Of a DNA stretch of 35,403 nt, positions 7,460 to 15,958 are shown piece by piece. The translations under genes and the position numbers were made by a program. Below the pieces are notes generated by a model. That model did no database searches. It saw only the letters and a list, made by a program, of their open reading frames with translations, and had not been told where the DNA came from. Positions within the stretch are counted from its first letter, which is position 1, and each line of letters begins with the position of its first letter. The stretch is from positions 1-35,403 of the forward strand of contig QZJM01000002.1 in NCBI GenBank assembly GCA_003605065.1, written 5' to 3'. The DNA comes from Dethiobacter sp. (GTDB lineage Bacteria; Bacillota; Dethiobacteria; DTU022; UBA8154).

Positions 7460-7489
7460 TTGCGAAAAAGAGGCCAACAATGGTAGAAT
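7460..7489 (+). promoter_or_regulatory. Possible internal promoter before iscU
   Basis: TTGCGA (7460-7465), 18 bases, then TAGAAT (7484-7489) preceded by TGG, an extended -10 pattern. It sits in the 48-base gap between the desulfurase and the scaffold gene and would allow separate expression of iscU. Confidence 0.3.
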
Positions 7490-7507
7490 GTTTGGGGAGG
7501 GAAAGTT

Positions 7508-7879
7508 ATGTACAATGAAAAAGTTTTAGATCATTTTCAAAATCCCCGCAATGTTGGGGAAATAGAGGATGCCAGCGGCGTGGGTGAAGTAGGCAATATG
7601 AAATGTGGAGATATAATGAAAATTTTTATCAAGGTAGAGGATAACATTATTAAAGATATCAAGTTTCTGACTTTTGGCTGCGGAGCGGCTATTGCCAGCA
7701 GCAGTGTGCTGACAGAAATGGTTAAGGGGAAAACGCTGGAAGAAGCCCTGGCTGTAAGCAATAAAGATGTCGCGGAAGAATTGGGTGGATTGCCTCCCGC
7801 CAAGCTGCACTGTTCCAACCTGGCTGCTGATGCCCTGCATAATGCCATTGACGATTACAAGAATAAATTATCTCATTAA
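7508..7879 (+). CDS. iscU: Fe-S cluster assembly scaffold IscU/NifU N-terminal type
   Basis: 123 residues. The three cluster ligands are Cys33 (with Asp35, KCGD), Cys58 (FGCGAAIASSS) and Cys102 (PAKLHCSNLA). This is the single-domain scaffold form, without the C-terminal NifU domain. It receives sulfur from the upstream desulfurase. Start ATG follows GGGGAGGG. HscA/HscB are absent; the general dnaK-dnaJ pair lies about 3.5 kb downstream. Confidence 0.95.
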   Translation: MYNEKVLDHFQNPRNVGEIEDASGVGEVGNMKCGDIMKIFIKVEDNIIKDIKFLTFGCGAAIASSSVLTEMVKGKTLEEALAVSNKDVAEELGGLPPAKLHCSNLAADALHNAIDDYKNKLSH

Positions 7880-7902
7880 AAATTAAAATAAACTAAAAAC
7901 AG

Positions 7903-7932
7903 GTATATTATTGATTCCCCTCTTCATATTTA
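7903..7932 (+). promoter_or_regulatory. Sigma-E-like promoter candidate for spoIIP
   Basis: GTATATT (7903-7909), a 15-base spacer and CATATTTA (7925-7932) resemble the sigma-E pattern KMATATT-N14-CATACAMT; the -10 matches at four of eight positions. Location in the spoIIP leader fits the mother-cell expression of this gene in Bacillus. Confidence 0.35.
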
Positions 7933-7966
7933 TTTAAATACGATGTTTTTTGAAGGGGGGATTTTT

Positions 7967-9097
7967 ATGTCCACAGCAAGATATAATCACTTCAGCAGTC
8001 CAAGAGCGTCTGCACGGTACCGCTCCTTTAAAAAGCGTCCCCTAAACAGGGATTTTATCGCTCTGATCATTGTTTTAGGCCTCTTTCTGGGCATTTTTGT
8101 CATTTCATCCCGGTTTGGTTCTCCCGGTGTTGCTAGTATGGTAAATTTTAGGACGGTTATCGTCGAGGGTTTGCAGCTGGACTACCTTACTATAATCAGC
8201 CAGTCACTTCCCGGTATGAGGATGAAAGAAATAAAAAAAGAAAACAAGGTGTCACCCGGGGACGACACTGGGTCAGGTATTAGGCTGCCTTTACAGGGCT
8301 ACCCTCAGATATTTTTACATAACGAACTGGCAGGTTTCAGGGTTATCGAGGCCCCCAGGCTTTATTATCCTTCTTCCCACAGTGACTACCAGTTTGCCGG
8401 TGACACCGGGATTGTGTATGAGGAGTTTCAACCGGAACAGGGGGGAGAAGGTGTTTCTTTTTTACTGGATACAAGGTCTGAGCCTTCCCGGGAAAAACCT
8501 TTTATGATCCAAGATGACAAACCCCTGGTCCTGATTTACCATACACATACCACGGAATCTTTTATCCCCATATCGGGTAAAACTTTTACCGATGACCCGG
8601 AACAGACAGTGGTTTCCCTGGGCGCTTACCTGGCTGAACTGCTGAAGAAGGACCATGGTATTCCCGTCCTGCATCATAAAGAAGTTTTTGATATCAACCG
8701 CCGTTATGCCTATGAAAAGGCCCGTCCCAGTATTGAAAAAGTACTGGAAAAGAACCCACAGATCCAGGTAGTGCTGGATCTTCACCGTGATGGTGTTTCC
8801 CGCCAGGTTACCACGGCAAGCGTTGCCGGGAAGGGCACGGCTAAAATTCTTTTTGTTGTCGGTACCCAGTATGAAGGGTGGTATAATAACCTGCGCTTTG
8901 CTCTTTTTTTAGAGAAAGCCATGGCGGAAAAATATCCGGGCCTTTCCCGGGGTATCAGGAAACATGCTTTTATCTATAACCAGAACCTGCATCCCCGGAG
9001 CCTTATCGTAGAGATCGGCGGCCATGAAAACAACAGGGAGGAGATTACAAGGGCTGTTTCCTACTTTGCAGAAGTGCTGGCGGCTGCATTTAATTAG
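7967..9097 (+). CDS. spoIIP: Stage II sporulation protein P (SpoIIP)
   Basis: 376 residues with one N-terminal transmembrane segment (about residues 28-48) and the SpoIIP catalytic domain. Zinc-site and catalytic motifs include YHTHTTESF (His192, His194), VVLDLHRD and LIVEIGGHENN. The protein is a cell-wall amidase/endopeptidase that acts with SpoIID and SpoIIM at the septum to drive engulfment. ATG 7943 is also in frame, but GAAGGGGGG lies after it and suits ATG 7967. Neighbour gpr, which precedes spoIIP in Bacillus, is missing; the gene instead follows iscU. It is direct evidence that the organism forms endospores or descends from one that did. Confidence 0.95.
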   Translation: MSTARYNHFSSPRASARYRSFKKRPLNRDFIALIIVLGLFLGIFVISSRFGSPGVASMVNFRTVIVEGLQLDYLTIISQSLPGMRMKEIKKENKVSPGDDTGSGIRLPLQGYPQIFLHNELAGFRVIEAPRLYYPSSHSDYQFAGDTGIVYEEFQPEQGGEGVSFLLDTRSEPSREKPFMIQDDKPLVLIYHTHTTESFIPISGKTFTDDPEQTVVSLGAYLAELLKKDHGIPVLHHKEVFDINRRYAYEKARPSIEKVLEKNPQIQVVLDLHRDGVSRQVTTASVAGKGTAKILFVVGTQYEGWYNNLRFALFLEKAMAEKYPGLSRGIRKHAFIYNQNLHPRSLIVEIGGHENNREEITRAVSYFAEVLAAAFN

Positions 9098-9164
9098 TGT
9101 GGGTATAAAAAGGCTTTTTGCGGTTAAGAGTACAGGCTAAAGGTTTAAGAAAGGGTGAATTACC

Positions 9165-9389
9165 TTGGCAGGCAAACCTTTAGCCTTACTTTTCCTTGGT
9201 ATAATTTTTTTCGCGCTGGTAGTCTATTGTGGTTTAAATGCGGTGGAAAACGGCATCCAGGAGCTTATGGCCCTGGAAGGCCCGGGACAGGCCCTGCGCT
9301 TTAAGGTGGGAGAAGGTAAGTTGGTAATTTTATTTGCCGGAAAAAACTATCTTATATCTTATGGTTCTTACCTGAAAGGACTATTTTAA
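9165..9389 (+). CDS. Small single-pass membrane protein of unknown function
   Basis: 74 residues, TTG start behind AAAGGGTG. Residues 5-25 form one strongly hydrophobic segment (ALLFLGIIFFALVVYCGL), followed by a short amphipathic region and a compact tail ending ISYGSYLKGLF. No family is recognised. It follows spoIIP by 67 bases; in Bacillus the corresponding position holds yqxA, another small membrane protein, but no sequence likeness is claimed. Coding is supported by the ribosome site, codon use and position; a role in sporulation is a guess from context. Confidence 0.65.
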   Translation: MAGKPLALLFLGIIFFALVVYCGLNAVENGIQELMALEGPGQALRFKVGEGKLVILFAGKNYLISYGSYLKGLF

Positions 9390-9480
9390 CTGCCTCATAT
9401 TGAGTTGAACCTGCCTAAAGCAACGGTAACTTTCCGCCTATTTTCATATCGAACTCTTATTTTTTTTAGTGAGTTTAAAC

Positions 9481-9509
9481 TTGACAAATATTCGAATGGA
9501 TGTTATTGT
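9481..9509 (+). promoter_or_regulatory. Sigma-A promoter of the hrcA-grpE-dnaK-dnaJ operon
   Basis: TTGACA (9481-9486), 17 bases, TATTGT (9504-9509; four of six). The CIRCE operator follows 12 bases after the -10, the usual geometry for HrcA repression. Confidence 0.75.
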
Positions 9510-9521
9510 AAAAAAGAATAG

Positions 9522-9548
9522 TTAGCACTCTCAACACCCGAGTGCTAA
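9522..9548. promoter_or_regulatory. CIRCE operator (HrcA binding site)
   Basis: TTAGCACTC (9522-9530), nine bases, GAGTGCTAA (9540-9548): a perfect match to the CIRCE consensus with the canonical spacer. It overlaps the start of transcription of hrcA, whose product binds it. Confidence 0.98.
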
Positions 9549-9568
9549 TTTAAAAAGGGGTGTAAACA

Positions 9569-10588
9569 ATGGGGCTCAGCACACGAAAAAAGCATATTTT
9601 ACAGGCAGTTGTCACAGATTATATTAAATCAGCACAACCTGTTGGGTCTCGTACTGTCGCCAGGCGCTACAAGGTGGGATTAAGTCCTGCTACCATTCGC
9701 AATGAAATGTCTGATCTGGAAGAGGCCGGCTATTTAGTTCAACCCCATACTTCGGCCGGAAGGATTCCTTCTCAAAAAGGTTACCGTTACTACGTTGACC
9801 AGCTTATGGAGACCTCGAACCTTGGAGAGGAAGAAAAAGCGGAAATCAGACAGGTGTTTGAATATAAGAAACTGCAGGAAATAGAGGAAATTATCCGGCA
9901 CACTTCCCGCCTTCTTTCTTTGCTGACCAATTATACATGTTTAATATTAGGGCCGCAGTTGAAAAAAAGCGCTTTTAAAAAGCTGCAGATCATGCCTCTG
10001 GATACCCAGAGAGGACTGCTTGTACTGGTAACTGATACAGGTTTCGTAAAAAACAATGTTATTAACCTGCCTCAGACTTTGTCCGGAAATGAATTGAACC
10101 GCATTGTTTCATATCTTAACAGGCGTTTGGAAGGCCTTACTATTGATAAAATCACCTCCAGGCTCATTGGCGAGCTGCGCCGGGACCTTTACCATCACAT
10201 TAAGTTTCTGGAAGAAACTTTTACCCTGCTGGAAGACAGCCTGGCTGAAGATGAAAGACGCGTGTTCCTGGGCGGTACTACCAATATCCTGAACCAGCCG
10301 GAGTTTGGAGATATCGGAAAAGTAAAATCCCTGCTTTCCCTTTTTGAACAGCATTCTCTGCTGGCAACCTTACTGGCAAGGCCGGTAGCCGGTGTTGAAG
10401 GGATTATTATCAGGATTGGCAGGGAAAATATCCTGGAAGAAGTAGAAGAGTGCAGCCTTGTTTTAGCTTCCTATTGTTTGGGAAAGGAAGTAGTGGGAAC
10501 CGTGGGCGTACTTGGCCCCATACGCATGGACTACGCCAAGACAGTAGCAGTAGTGCAGCAGGTTGTCAATCAACTGGGTATGCTTTAG
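9569..10588 (+). CDS. hrcA: Heat-inducible transcription repressor HrcA
   Basis: 339 residues. The N-terminal winged helix includes ATIRNEMSDLEEAGYLVQPH and TSAGRIPSQKGYRYYVD, both diagnostic of HrcA. The C-terminal GAF-like region and the final VAVVQQVVNQL are intact. It represses the operon through the CIRCE element 20 bases upstream; GroEL is needed for its folding in other Firmicutes, giving heat-shock feedback. ATG 9569 follows AAAGGGGTG. It is the first gene of a four-gene chaperone operon, class I heat shock. Confidence 0.97.
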   Translation: MGLSTRKKHILQAVVTDYIKSAQPVGSRTVARRYKVGLSPATIRNEMSDLEEAGYLVQPHTSAGRIPSQKGYRYYVDQLMETSNLGEEEKAEIRQVFEYKKLQEIEEIIRHTSRLLSLLTNYTCLILGPQLKKSAFKKLQIMPLDTQRGLLVLVTDTGFVKNNVINLPQTLSGNELNRIVSYLNRRLEGLTIDKITSRLIGELRRDLYHHIKFLEETFTLLEDSLAEDERRVFLGGTTNILNQPEFGDIGKVKSLLSLFEQHSLLATLLARPVAGVEGIIIRIGRENILEEVEECSLVLASYCLGKEVVGTVGVLGPIRMDYAKTVAVVQQVVNQLGML

Positions 10589-10611
10589 CGGATAAAAAAA
10601 GGAGTGAAGAG

Positions 10612-11259
10612 ATGAAGAAGGAAAAAAATATTTTCCAGTCTCCTGATGGAGAGAAAGGAGAATTAGAACATATGTTCAGCAGAGAGGAGAGTAAAGAAAA
10701 AGAGGAGCTTTCTCGGGAAGAAGAAAAGACGCCTGATCTCCAGAGGTTCGAAGAGGTGGACGCTGCACCGGAACCCGTGGAAGAAGGCGGGGAGATAACA
10801 ATGGAAGTGCTGCAGAAAAAAATAGAGGAACTGGAGCAGGAAAAGGAAGAGATGAAAAACCGGCTGCTGCGGATGCAGGCTGATTTTGATAATTTCCGCA
10901 GGCGTATGCGTACCGAAAAGGAAGAAATGGTAAACTACGCCAATTTTAACCTGCTTCAAAAACTACTGCCGGTAATTGACAACCTGGAAAGAGCTCTCTT
11001 AGCTTCAGAAAACAGCCCTGAAGGAATTATGGAGGGGTTGGGGATGATTATAAAGCATTTTATGGAACTTTTAAATAAAGAAGGGGTAATCCCCATTGAT
11101 AGTGTGGGCAAACCCTTTGACCCCAACTGCCACGAAGCGGTTTTAAGGGAAGAATGCTCTGATTATCCCCCCGGTACAGTCGTGCAGGAGCTGCAAAAGG
11201 GATATATGATCAATGATAAAGTTTTACGGGCAAGTATGGTTAAGGTCTCTGCGGGATAA
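10612..11259 (+). CDS. grpE: Nucleotide exchange factor GrpE
   Basis: 215 residues. A long charged, Glu/Lys-rich N-terminal tail and coiled coil (about residues 60-105) precede the signature LLRMQADFDNFRRRM and the C-terminal beta domain with GKPFDPNCHEAV and GYMINDKVLRASMVKVS. It releases ADP from DnaK. The frame is open upstream into hrcA, but AGGAG at 10600-10604 and the family's domain extent set the start at ATG 10612, 23 bases after hrcA. Confidence 0.97.
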   Translation: MKKEKNIFQSPDGEKGELEHMFSREESKEKEELSREEEKTPDLQRFEEVDAAPEPVEEGGEITMEVLQKKIEELEQEKEEMKNRLLRMQADFDNFRRRMRTEKEEMVNYANFNLLQKLLPVIDNLERALLASENSPEGIMEGLGMIIKHFMELLNKEGVIPIDSVGKPFDPNCHEAVLREECSDYPPGTVVQELQKGYMINDKVLRASMVKVSAG

Positions 11260-11350
11260 TAATGTTTTACTTTCTTTATTTAATGTTCTGCCGGTAGCGT
11301 TTTAGGAGCAGCGGTTACTTAGATTAATTAACATAATAGGAGGGATAACG

Positions 11351-13213
11351 ATGTCGAAAATTGTAGGCATTGATTTGGGAACAACTAACTCTGCTGTAGC
11401 TGTTTTAGAAGGCGGACAGCCGGAAATAATTTCTAATGTGGAGGGAAGCAGGTTAACCCCTTCCGTTGTTGCTTTCACCAAGGAAGGAGAAAGAATAGTA
11501 GGCCAGGTCGCCAAGCGGCAGTCTATCACCAACCCTGAGCGTACCATCACTTCGATCAAGAGGGAAATGGGTACCGGGTTTAAAGTGGATATTGACGGTA
11601 AGTCCTATACCCCGCAGGAAATCTCTGCCATGATTTTACAAAAGCTAAAGGCTGATGCGGAGAGTTACCTGGGAGAGAAAGTGGAAAAAGCGGTTATTAC
11701 TGTTCCCGCATACTTTACGGACAGTCAAAGACAGGCCACAAAAGATGCCGGCCGTATCGCCGGGCTGGAAGTCCTGCGTATTATTAACGAACCTACTGCT
11801 GCGGCCCTGGCTTATGGCCTGGATAAGGGTGAAGACCATACGATCCTGGTTTATGACTTAGGTGGCGGGACGTTCGATGTCTCCATCCTGGAACTGGGGG
11901 ATGGAGTCTTTGAGGTTAAAGCTACCAGTGGTAACAACCGCCTGGGCGGCGATGATTTTGACGAGAGGGTTATGAACCATCTGGCCTCCGAGTTCAGGAA
12001 GGAGACAGGAGTGGATCTCAGCAAGGACCGTATCGCCATGCAGCGCTTAAAGGATGCGGCGGAGAAGGCCAAAATCGAGCTGTCCACCGTAACCAGCACC
12101 AATATCAACCTACCCTTTATTACGGCTACTTCCGATGGCCCCAAGCACCTGGATATAACCCTTACCAGGGCCAAGTTTGAGGATCTTATTGCCGATCTCA
12201 TCGATAAAACCACCGGCCCTTTACGCCAGGCTCTTTCTGACTCCGGTCTGGATGCCAAAGGCATTGATAAAGTTATTTTAGTGGGTGGTTCAACAAGGAT
12301 CCCCCTGGTGCAGAAAGTTCTTAAAGACCTGCTGGGTAAAGAACCCCACAAGGGTGTTAATCCTGATGAGGTGGTAGCCCTGGGAGCAGCCATCCAGGGG
12401 GGAGTGCTGGCCGGTGAGGTAAAAGATGTTTTACTTCTGGATGTGACGCCTCTTTCCCTGGGCATTGAAACCCTTGGTGGGGTGTTTACCAAGATTATCG
12501 AAAGAAACACGACCATTCCGACTTCTAAGAAACAAATTTTTTCCACTGCTGCTGACAGCCAGACCAGCGTGGAAATCCATGTTTTACAGGGTGAGCGCCC
12601 CATGGCGGCGGGCAACAAGACGCTGGGACGTTTTATGCTCGATGGAATTCCTCCGGCCCCGCGAGGGATACCGCAGATCGAAGTATCTTTTGATATTGAT
12701 GCCAACGGAATTGTTAACGTGTCAGCCAAAGATCTGGGGACCGGCAGGGAGCAAAAAGTTACCATTACGGCTTCCTCCGGCCTGAACAGTGACGAAATTG
12801 AAAAGATGGTCCAGGAATCCCAAAAACATGCCGAAGAGGACAGGAAGTTTAAAGAACTGGCCGAAGCACGCAACCAGGCTGATTCGCTGGTTTATTCCAC
12901 GGAGAAGACCCTGCGTGAACTGGGCGATAAAGTCGACAGCGATACAAAAGGTAAAGTGGACAAAGCCATCCAGGAATTGAAAGAAGCCTCGGCCGGCCAG
13001 GATACCGGCAAAATTAAAACTGCTTCAGAGAAATTAAGCAGCCTTCTTCACGAAATTTCCACCAAGCTTTATGAACAGGTCCGCAAGGAGCAGCAGGCCG
13101 GCGGTGAAGGGCAGGCTCAGGGATATGAAGGCGGGGCCGGGCACGACAGGGGAAAACAGGAAGATGTAGTGGATGCTGACTATGAAGTTGTTGACGGGGA
13201 TGAAGAGAAATAA
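11351..13213 (+). CDS. dnaK: Molecular chaperone DnaK (Hsp70)
   Basis: 620 residues, full length. Nucleotide-binding motifs [11 protein letters not shown] (about 5-15), [15 protein letters not shown] and [11 protein letters not shown], the linker [15 protein letters not shown], the substrate domain and the lid are all present. The tail ends [13 protein letters not shown], the usual acidic Hsp70 terminus. ATP-driven folding chaperone working with DnaJ and GrpE encoded on either side. Start ATG follows TAGGAGGG. The 91-base gap after grpE holds no clear promoter or second CIRCE. Confidence 0.99.
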   Translation: MSKIVGIDLGTTNSAVAVLEGGQPEIISNVEGSRLTPSVVAFTKEGERIVGQVAKRQSITNPERTITSIKREMGTGFKVDIDGKSYTPQEISAMILQKLKADAESYLGEKVEKAVITVPAYFTDSQRQATKDAGRIAGLEVLRIINEPTAAALAYGLDKGEDHTILVYDLGGGTFDVSILELGDGVFEVKATSGNNRLGGDDFDERVMNHLASEFRKETGVDLSKDRIAMQRLKDAAEKAKIELSTVTSTNINLPFITATSDGPKHLDITLTRAKFEDLIADLIDKTTGPLRQALSDSGLDAKGIDKVILVGGSTRIPLVQKVLKDLLGKEPHKGVNPDEVVALGAAIQGGVLAGEVKDVLLLDVTPLSLGIETLGGVFTKIIERNTTIPTSKKQIFSTAADSQTSVEIHVLQGERPMAAGNKTLGRFMLDGIPPAPRGIPQIEVSFDIDANGIVNVSAKDLGTGREQKVTITASSGLNSDEIEKMVQESQKHAEEDRKFKELAEARNQADSLVYSTEKTLRELGDKVDSDTKGKVDKAIQELKEASAGQDTGKIKTASEKLSSLLHEISTKLYEQVRKEQQAGGEGQAQGYEGGAGHDRGKQEDVVDADYEVVDGDEEK

Positions 13214-13248
13214 GTTGGAAGGCTTCTTTTTAAAGGAGCGGAGGGATC

Positions 13249-14394
13249 ATGTCTAAAAAAGATTATTATGAAGTTCTGGGCATAGGCAGGGAGGCCACCC
13301 AGGAAGAGATAAAGAAAGCTTATCGCAAGCTGGCACGGCAATACCACCCGGATGTTAATTCCGGCGATAAAGAAAGTGAGTCCAGGTTTAAGGAAATCAA
13401 GGAAGCTTACGATATTCTCAGCGACCCTCAAAAGAGAGAGAATTATGACCGTTTCGGTCATCAAGAAGGAGCTCAGGGCTTCGGTGGGTTCGGCGGTTTT
13501 GGTGATATTCGGGATTTTACCTCCGGGTTTGAGGATATTTTCGATACTTTTTTTGGCGGCGGTTTTAATGCAGGGAGAAACCGGCAGGCTTCTACTCCAC
13601 GGCGGGGGGCTGACCTGCGCTATGACCTGGAAATTTCCCTGAAAGATGCTGTCCAGGGGAAGGAAACCTTTGTTAATATCCCCCGTACGGAAAACTGCCC
13701 CGATTGTGACGGCACCGGTGCTAAAAACGGGGCCCAACCGGTTACCTGCAGTGCCTGCGGGGGCTCAGGCCAGCAGCAGGTTGTAAAAAATACGGCCTTC
13801 GGCAGGTTCGTCAGCATTCGAACCTGTGAAAAATGCCAGGGTCAGGGACATATTATCAAGGAGTACTGTCCCAAGTGCCGGGGTGAAGGACGGGTATTCC
13901 GGGAAAGAAAAATAGAAATAAAGATCCCGGCGGGGGTGGACAGCGGCTCCAAGCTGCGCATACCCGGTGAGGGAGAAGCAGGGACAAGAGGAGGGCCGCC
14001 GGGTGATCTCTACGTCATCATTCACGTGCGTCCCCATGAAATCTTTAAACGCCAGGATAACGATTTAATTTGTGAAATTGCCGTTAACTTTGTTCAGGCG
14101 GCCCTGGGGGGAGAACTTGAAGTCCCCACCCTTGATGGTAAAGCAAAGCTGCGCATTCCGGAAGGAACCCAACCGGGTGCCGTCTTCCGTTTAAAGGGAA
14201 AGGGGGTTCCCAGCCTGCGGGGATTCGGTAAAGGAGACCAGCTGGTCAGGGTAAAAGTGGAGGTGCCGCGCCGGCTGAATGCCCGTCAGAAGAAGATCCT
14301 GCGGGAATTTGCGCAGGTCAGCGGCCTGGATCTTCCTGAACAGGACGATAAAGGCTTTTTTGACCGGGTAAAAGATACCCTTGGCGGCAAGTAG
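13249..14394 (+). CDS. dnaJ: Chaperone protein DnaJ (Hsp40)
   Basis: 381 residues, class A. The J domain has the HPD triad at residues 33-35, a Gly/Phe-rich stretch follows ([10 protein letters not shown]), then four CxxCxGxG zinc motifs ([32 protein letters not shown]) and both C-terminal substrate-binding domains. It stimulates DnaK ATPase and delivers substrates. Last gene of the chaperone operon, followed by a hairpin-T terminator. Confidence 0.98.
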   Translation: MSKKDYYEVLGIGREATQEEIKKAYRKLARQYHPDVNSGDKESESRFKEIKEAYDILSDPQKRENYDRFGHQEGAQGFGGFGGFGDIRDFTSGFEDIFDTFFGGGFNAGRNRQASTPRRGADLRYDLEISLKDAVQGKETFVNIPRTENCPDCDGTGAKNGAQPVTCSACGGSGQQQVVKNTAFGRFVSIRTCEKCQGQGHIIKEYCPKCRGEGRVFRERKIEIKIPAGVDSGSKLRIPGEGEAGTRGGPPGDLYVIIHVRPHEIFKRQDNDLICEIAVNFVQAALGGELEVPTLDGKAKLRIPEGTQPGAVFRLKGKGVPSLRGFGKGDQLVRVKVEVPRRLNARQKKILREFAQVSGLDLPEQDDKGFFDRVKDTLGGK

Positions 14395-14421
14395 TATAAT
14401 ATGGGCTTTATTTTATCTTAT

Positions 14422-14473
14422 AAGCGCAGGCTCATTTTTAAGTCATTTCCCTAAGTAACCCTGCGCTTTTTTA
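14422..14473 (+). terminator. Terminator after dnaJ
   Basis: AAGCGCAGG (14422-14430) pairs with CCTGCGCTT (14460-14468) around a 29-base loop, followed by a T run to 14472. The loop is long for an intrinsic terminator, so efficiency is uncertain. The T run overlaps the end of the convergent ComK-like gene. Confidence 0.55.
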
Positions 14474-15064
14474 TTTTCTGCTTTTTTTCCAGAAACAAAG
14501 AAAGGCTGCTGTAAGGCGGGCAATTTCTTCACTGCATGTCTTTTCCGCAGCATAAGAAGCCCCTTCTGGGGCGTAATAAAAAGAATGTTCCTGCTGCAGC
14601 TCGCTTTTCAGTATCTTTTGCAGCAGCCTGCTTTCCCGTAACCTGGATTGTATCGTGGCCAGGGTGTTAAAGCAGGACAATTCCAGGCCGTTTTTTAAAA
14701 TAAGAATGCTGCCGCTGTTTTCTTTTTTAATTCCCTGGATCTGTTCCAGGGAAATGTAACCGAGTTTTTGATCAATGGGGAAAGTGTCGGTTTTTAAAGT
14801 AAGCGGCAGGTAGATAAGCCTGGTAGAAAAAGGGACAGGAATGTATCTTTTTCTACCAAGCAAGGGACCGTAATTTTCTTTAACAGCCTGAAGATCCATG
14901 TTATATAAACGGGCCAGCCTTTTAATAATCCAGCCCGTGGAACGCCTGTCAAGGTATTTATTTCCATCCACATTAATTAAAAGGGTGGCTTCCCCGCCTT
15001 CAGTATGGGAGGCAGGTACTATGGCAGCAATTTCCGTTTTCATAAGTTCAAGATGGCATTTCAT
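14471..15064 (-). CDS. ComK-like transcription factor
   Basis: 197 residues. By eye it follows the layout of B. subtilis ComK (192 residues): EIAAIVPA near the N-terminus, then GWIIKRLARLYNMD, GRKRYIPVPF, RLIYLPLTL, GYISLEQIQGIK, LILKNGLELSC and a final RLRESRLLQKIL. These correspond to the ComK blocks around IAVLPE, PLQIVDRSCRFFG, GRKAG, IFLFPT, GWISHVHVKEFK, VTFSNGKTMELP and YRTAWLR. Identity is low, so a structure or profile search should decide. ComK activates DNA-uptake genes in Bacillus; the role here is unknown. It stands alone, opposite to its neighbours, with GGAGG seven bases before ATG 15064, a consensus promoter and a LexA-like box. Confidence 0.6.
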   Translation of the reverse strand: MKCHLELMKTEIAAIVPASHTEGGEATLLINVDGNKYLDRRSTGWIIKRLARLYNMDLQAVKENYGPLLGRKRYIPVPFSTRLIYLPLTLKTDTFPIDQKLGYISLEQIQGIKKENSGSILILKNGLELSCFNTLATIQSRLRESRLLQKILKSELQQEHSFYYAPEGASYAAEKTCSEEIARLTAAFLCFWKKSRK

Positions 15065-15096
15065 TTTTATACCTCCAGAGAAATTGTCCCAAGAAG

Positions 15097-15125
15097 ATTA
15101 TAGCGCACACTTGTTCGATTGTCAA
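15097..15125 (-). promoter_or_regulatory. Consensus sigma-A promoter of the ComK-like gene
   Basis: On the minus strand TTGACA (15125-15120), 17 bases, TATAAT (15102-15097). Both hexamers are perfect. The start codon lies 32 bases beyond the -10. Confidence 0.85.
15104..15117 (-). promoter_or_regulatory. LexA/DinR-like box inside the promoter spacer
   Basis: CGAACAAGTGTGCG on the minus strand matches the Firmicute SOS box CGAACRNRYGTTYG at 13 of 14 defined positions (G instead of T in the second arm). It lies wholly between the -35 and -10, where LexA binding would block transcription. The match is read from the sequence; LexA control is inferred. Confidence 0.55.
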
Positions 15126-15171
15126 GACTGGGAATTTAATTAAAAGACCTGGTTAAAGGAGAACTAAAAAA

Positions 15172-15933
15172 ATGTCCTGCTGGTTTTTTCTTCCCCCTGA
15201 AGAGATTCACAGTAAAGAAAATATCGTCCTCAAGGCGGATAATTTGATGCATCTTAAAGCTTTACGGCTGGCAAAAGGAGACTTAATTGTTCTTGCTGAT
15301 GGTAAAGGGAGGGCTTTTTATGCCCGTCTTGATTTCCTGGCTTCGGATAGGGCGGAAGCATCGATCCTTTATGAACTGGAAAAAAATGTTGAGCCTCCCC
15401 TGGAGGTAACCCTGGCTCTGGGGGTTTCCAAGGGGGAGAAGATGGACCTGGTGATACGTCACTCCGTAGAGCTTGGCGTCAAAAAAATTGTTCCGGTACT
15501 GACAGGGAGAACAGTTGTCAGGGTAACAGCAGAGAAAGTAAAAGGAAAAAACAGGCGCTGGCAGAATATCGCCCTCTCTGCTGCTTCACAGTGCAGGCGC
15601 AGCTTTATTCCTGAGGTTTTGGCTCCTTTAAGCTTTACGGAGGCGCTGGAGATAATGGCCCGAAATGACCTGGTTATTGTTCCCTGGGAGGAAGAAAAAG
15701 AGCAGGGACTGCGGCACCTGGCGGAAATAACAAAGAGGCCGCAGGAAGTTTGTATTTTTACGGGCCCGGAGGGAGGCATCTCCTTTGAAGAAATGGAAAA
15801 ACTAAAAGAACTTCCAGAAGTTTATCCTGTCACCCTGGGCCCGCGGATTTTAAGGGCGGAAACAGCTCCCCTGGCCGTTTTAGCCATAGTTATGTACCTT
15901 TGGGGTGACCTTGCCGGAGTAAACCGGCCCTAG
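15172..15933 (+). CDS. rsmE: 16S rRNA (uracil-1498-N3)-methyltransferase RsmE
   Basis: 253 residues with an N-terminal PUA-like domain and a C-terminal SPOUT knot. Knot motifs TGPEGGISFEEME and LGPRILRAETAPLAVL form the SAM site. It methylates U1498 of 16S rRNA at N3 in assembled 30S subunits. ATG follows AAAGGAG. Normally prmA sits just before it in the dnaJ-prmA-rsmE-mtaB order; here the space holds the divergent ComK-like gene. mtaB follows after 25 bases and is probably co-transcribed. Confidence 0.96.
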   Translation: MSCWFFLPPEEIHSKENIVLKADNLMHLKALRLAKGDLIVLADGKGRAFYARLDFLASDRAEASILYELEKNVEPPLEVTLALGVSKGEKMDLVIRHSVELGVKKIVPVLTGRTVVRVTAEKVKGKNRRWQNIALSAASQCRRSFIPEVLAPLSFTEALEIMARNDLVIVPWEEEKEQGLRHLAEITKRPQEVCIFTGPEGGISFEEMEKLKELPEVYPVTLGPRILRAETAPLAVLAIVMYLWGDLAGVNRP

Positions 15934-15958
15934 TATACTGTAACAGGAGTGTTTTAAG

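Noticed and set aside
11851-12873. 340-codon open frame antisense to dnaK
   Set aside because: It mirrors dnaK codon use, has no ribosome site and no recognisable domain. Long antisense frames are common opposite highly biased genes.
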